Shown: positions 60,301 to 64,000 of the stretch, one piece after another
Position numbering within the stretch: position 1 is the first letter of the stretch
Layout: each line of letters starts with the position of its first letter
DNA from: Daphnia carinata
Taxonomy: Eukaryota > Arthropoda > Branchiopoda > Diplostraca > Daphniidae
Reading direction: 5' to 3'
Assembly: GCF_022539665.2 (NCBI RefSeq)
Contig: NC_081334.1
Location: 3,968,001 to 4,032,000 of the forward strand
DNA: 64,000 nt
Translations under genes and position numbers: made by a program
The notes under the pieces: model-generated
The model's input: the letters and a program-made list of their open reading frames with translations, nothing else
What the model was told of the DNA's origin: nothing
Databases searched by the model: none

Positions 60301-60376
60301 AACATCTCCAACGACGATCAAGAAACCTTAGTTCATCATGAATAAAGCTACACGAGTTTTCTCATAACTTGGATGG
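60301..60376 (-). repeat. Diverged copy of the 60828-60911 exon-like segment
   Basis: The minus strand shares GAGAAAACTC, GTGTA and CATGATGAACT blocks, in the same order, with 60828-60911. The copy lacks an open frame in the equivalent phase, so it looks like a decayed tandem duplicate. Confidence 0.45.
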
Positions 60377-60827
60377 CGAAATTCCAACCATAGTCACGCA
60401 ATAGCACGTGGAACAAATTATTCACGAACCAGAGCCGATTGAAGATTTAATAACGCCACCGGCTAGCACTTTTGAAATCCGACCCAAAAGAAATCCTTCG
60501 GCAATGTAAAACTCCATTTTTTTTTTTACAGTTTTCTTTCCCCTTCATTATTAAATTCAACTTAGTGCGACTCCGGAAGGATTGTCATAATAAGACTAAA
60601 AACTGTTTCCTTGGCCAGGTACTAGGATTTGCCGGGAAAGAAAGACAAATCTGAACATAATTTAAAGAAAATACCTTCATCCCTAGACACTTCTTTTTTA
60701 GGAACGAAGTTTTGACGCACTTGGGGTTACCATTATTCATAGACAAATGCTTCACTTTCAGAAGAGTTTAATCTAATAGTGGATGATGATTAAAATCAGA
60801 AAACTTGAAAAACTAAAAAAGCATTAC

Positions 60828-60911
60828 CAGGCATAACCATCTCCAAAGACCCGACAGTTCATCATGTAATAAGTTACACAGGAGTTTTCGCTTAGGCTGG
60901 ACCGCAAAAGC
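60828..60911 (-). other. Exon-like Cys-containing segment
   Basis: An 84-bp open segment is bounded by a strong acceptor (TTATTTATTATTGTGCAG) and a donor (CTG|GTAATG). It encodes LSENSCVTYYMMNCRVFGDG and keeps reading phase (84 = 28 codons). It may be an exon of the same minus-strand gene as 61556-62044, but I could not join the two. Confidence 0.35.
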
Positions 60912-61555
60912 CTGCACAATAATAAATAAAATATAACATTTAGAACCAGCGCCAAACGTAAATTTTCAACGTAAACTATCAGCACCTTGCAATTCTGAAA
61001 TAGAAGAATTGTCCACGGTTGGTGCAAACCCCACAAATTCTATATTATTCTTTCCTCTTCGTTTTGAAGCTAATGTTGACTTGATTCACAATAGTTGGTC
61101 AAATAATAAGACCAAAGGCCAGCAGGTTTTATATACATCGAGATGGAAGCTTGATGACATCTCCATGACATTAACCTCATCAGTTATAGTAACCTTAGGG
61201 TTCCTTAACGTTACTTGATAAATCTACTTGTCTCATTATTGAAAAGAACAGACCAGCATGCCTTGCATATTTTTTGTAGTACAATTATTACTGCTTTGAT
61301 GTACCCAACACAAGAAACCTTAAGTTCCAATGTGCCTGACCAAAATAGCTTACACATTCTGTCAGGCGTTTTCCACATACGTTTTGAGGATTCCATATCC
61401 CGTAAAGGTCCTTGCTCACAGATGTGTTAATCTATTGAGAGTATTTAAACTTTAATTTATGGGACATGCAAGCTAAATTCTAGAATTCTAGAATAGACAG
61501 TACGTCAGACAGTAATGACGAGTTGATAGGCATTCTGTCTAGACATCACACTTAC

Positions 61556-62044
61556 TGTTACATCGGCCCTTACTGTTTGGCCTCGGTGTGCATAATTCGT
61601 GGTTCTCCTGAAGTACTACGCTGCTTCCTGAATAAAATAAATAGCCATGAAAAGCAAAATAAGTGGCTTTTATCTTTAAAACATGATTATGTTTGAAAAC
61701 ACTTAGAAACAGGTAGTGATAGTAGAGCATACTTAACGTGCTTCGCATTCGGCTGAGTCTCCGAGATAACCACCATGGCGACCCTCATTGTCTGATTTTC
61801 GTAAATTTTCGTAACAAACACCTACAGCTGAACGACCAATGGTTGGCAATTCTCCCACCATGTCATTCCATGTTGACGACAGCTATGATATCTTTGTCAG
61901 GCTCTGTGAAACCAGGGGTTATATAAAACTTCATGGGTTAAATGCAAGTGGTCTAAATTACCTCTAAAAAGCTCCACTTCATGCTTCTTCCAATAAGATG
62001 AAAATCTGTCAGTATCATGGCTAGTACATCAGCAACAGGAAACC
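61556..62044 (-). CDS. Candidate exons of an unidentified Cys-rich gene (or its pseudogene)
   Basis: Three exon-like segments on the minus strand have matching phases: 61962-62044 (27 codons, FPVADVLAMILTDFHLIGRS...), 61738-61882 (48 codons, with TWNDMVGELPTIGRSAVGVC) and 61556-61627 (RSSVVLQENHELCTPRPNSK). Donors are GAG|GTAATT, GCAC|GTTAAG and ACA|GTAAGT. The strongest acceptor for the middle exon (TTTCACAG at 61904) would put a TAG six codons in; the frame is open only with a weaker acceptor at 61883. No family was recognised and neither end was found. It could be a recent pseudogene. Confidence 0.35.
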
Positions 62045-63131
62045 CTAAAGCAAAACATAATTAATGCCTATCAATTGCAACCAAGTAGTGTAACAAATTA
62101 TCTATTTAACAAACCATTCGACAGCCAAATATGCTAACTTTGTTAATCACTAAAAATACTCATAGCAAAATACTTGGAAAAAAATTAAGAAAACTTGGTT
62201 TTTCAAGACAAGTAAACAGGAAGCCCAGAGATAAACCACAATAAACATTACACAGCAAAACTGAAATAACTCTGAACAAACCGAACCATCAAGCACAATT
62301 TGTTACATTTATACGAGAAGTTGCCTGCAATTACTATACCGAATTCACAGTAATGACATAATATACTGTGCCAATTTTCTGGATGTGTTCATCAAACTCA
62401 CAGTTTAAATTCTACTAGAACCCTATCACATTAGGCTTTTACTGAACCCCTATACAGGTGCCTGAACAAAATGTAATTAATCAAATAGAAAACCTTGCAA
62501 GGAACTACTTTGTTGAAACAGCATGCATTGCAATAAATTTCACCATTCTAATCTAAATAGTATGATTTTTAATTGTTTTTTATCATAATACTTTGCCCAA
62601 AGTCATTGCGAGAAAGAAATCCAGTAGTTTGGGTCACATCCCAAATGCAATTTTATCACCCAGAACTATATACTGCGTAAATTTTACCCAAAGCAAATAC
62701 CTTAACATTAAAAATGGCTGGATGCAACGTGGTACAACTGCAGAACATACGGTCCACGAGACGTACATGTAATACAAATTGTAAAAATGAATTCGTACTT
62801 CATACAATGTAAATTTACCGATTTGCAGGTATAAAACTCATTCCATATTAAGATGGTTTGTTGTAAAACGTCCATGTTAGGTTCGTTCTTTTTTCTTCAA
62901 GAAGAAACTTCCCGACATCATGGGCCCAAAATGTCAGAAACCTCATTCAAACTACAATCTCCTAACTATCCTCAGTCCTTTAGTACCGCGCATCATGTTC
63001 GTAGAGAGTACACCTGGTATACAACGGTTTTTCAGCGCCTCTTGTGGTGGTAGTTGTTATATTGTACAATGCAATCTGTTTACCGCATGGCCTACAATAA
63101 TCAAGGCCACACAACGCGCTATACCTCCTGC
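62045..63131. other. AT-rich sequence without recognised genes
   Basis: Short ORFs only, with no convincing splice pairing, RNA gene or repeat. Confidence 0.5.
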
Positions 63132-63435
63132 GCAACTTGGTCTCCGTCTCCTAGGCCAACCGTTTGGCTCTTGCATTGAGCCAAACAGTTGGCTTAAGCC
63201 AATGATTTTACGAAGCCCCTTCTAACCAAAGCGCTTTTTTTTCTTCCGCTAAATCGCTTACACACCGGCTTTGCCATTTAAATTTCGTCTGCTGGGGTGA
63301 CATTACACTTTTTTCCTATTGGCCAATTTTGGTCAAGTAGCCCCAGGCAATATCGACGGGCGGCAATAATGGACGACTTCAAGGTCGTAAATTTGAAACG
63401 CTACTTTAACCATTATCAGACGGAGACCAAGTTGC
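63132..63435. repeat. Inverted-repeat element (possible MITE)
   Basis: An 18-nt segment starting GCAACTTGGTCTCC (63132-63149) is exactly reverse-complementary to 63418-63435. Inside lies a 16-bp hairpin, 63155-63170 with 63178-63193 (GCCAAC...GTTGGC, one mismatch). A further 8-bp inverted pair (GGGGCGTA/TACGCCCC) follows at 63463-63492. No ORF fits a transposase. Confidence 0.5.
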
Positions 63436-63492
63436 TTCTGCGCCTAAAACTACATTGCCAGAGGGGCGTACTACCCCCATAATTTACGCCCC

Positions 63493-64000
63493 GCGGTGTT
63501 GCCAAAAGGTTTTGCCGCCATTTTGACTAAATGTAATTTTCCAAAAAAAAAATATGCGCGGAAAATCTTAGAAATTTATTTTCTGGCAACGCCGGTATGT
63601 TAATGAAACGTCGAATCGTCTTGATGGGTTGTTTTTTGGCGCCCGTTCAGTAATTACTATTGTGTCACAGTGTTGTAATTGTTTTGTGTGGGGACTTGGT
63701 TTTGCTGCATTGCGTCGCAATATTTGCCATGCATGTACGTTTAAGTTGTATTATATTGGAGCCATTTTCTTTGATTTGTTCGTTTTCGGTCTGCGTTTTG
63801 TTGCAACACAACAGCAAGCATGGCGTCATGGCCAAGAAAACTAATTTCTTCTGCTGTTGCGTTTTGGCTTTCCACTCCTAGCCCCATGATAAATTTTCTT
63901 TCCCTTCTTAAAAACTAGCAGCGACGAATGACGCGCAAAAATATATTAAATAAATAGATAAGCACTTGCCCATTTTTCAATGGCAAGATGACTTCAAAAT
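63493..64000. other. Right-end sequence without recognised genes
   Basis: Two overlapping short ORFs at 63629-63881 are Phe/Cys-rich and have no supporting features. The feature content beyond the window edge is unknown. Confidence 0.4.

Overview
This is a eukaryotic nuclear contig, most likely from an arthropod and probably a Daphnia-like crustacean. The evidence is split genes with GT-AG introns (many only 55-100 bp), metazoan gene families, Pol III tRNA features, TATA boxes at -30-like positions and a very dense load of T, A, C and G homopolymers in introns. The species assignment is an inference. No prokaryotic, viral or CRISPR features were seen.

Layout, left to right. (1) 0.2-3.3 kb: two tandem, diverged genes for TOPORS-like RING E3 ligases (+); the first copy ends in likely SUMO-interacting motifs. 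(2) 4.0-6.8 kb: a nine-exon gene (-) for a PLP-dependent threonine/serine dehydratase with a C-terminal ACT-like domain and an unusually long N-terminal extension. (3) 6.8-13.1 kb: low-complexity intergenic or 5'UTR-intron sequence. (4) 13.1-37.1 kb: a large gene (+) for an F-BAR/C1/RhoGAP protein of the HMHA1/ARHGAP29/GMIP family, with at least three alternative coding first exons and an intron-containing tRNA-Gly(UCC) gene in one of its introns. (5) 38.6-47.6 kb: an SNX5/6-type sorting nexin (+). Its 6.8-kb fifth intron carries a complete same-strand intronless gene for a 1,222-residue single-pass membrane protein. (6) 48.8-50.0 kb: an atypical dual-specificity phosphatase of the DUSP3/26 type (+). 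(7) 50-52.7 kb: mostly non-coding, with two TATA boxes and a small six-cysteine secreted-peptide ORF. (8) 52.8-56.3 kb: a 16-exon ADAM/ADAMTS-like zinc metalloprotease (-) whose signal-peptide exon is out of frame by one base at a homopolymer. (9) 56.5-64 kb: repeat-rich, gene-poor sequence. It holds a decayed DEAD-box helicase fragment, a cluster of tRNA-like elements, a MITE with perfect 18-bp inverted termini, a 23-bp GC-rich minisatellite, Cys-rich exon-like fragments and inverted repeats.

The genes do not form one pathway. Loosely, the RhoGAP (Rho GTPase and membrane curvature) and the SNX-BAR protein (endosome-to-Golgi tubules) are both BAR-superfamily membrane remodellers, but their adjacency is probably coincidental. 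The most noteworthy structures are the nested membrane-protein gene, the intron-bearing tRNA inside a Pol II intron, the tandem TOPORS-like pair, the alternative N-termini of the RhoGAP and the mobile-element nursery at the right end. Exon boundaries were built by hand from splice consensus and reading-frame phase. They agree in phase throughout, except at the points flagged.
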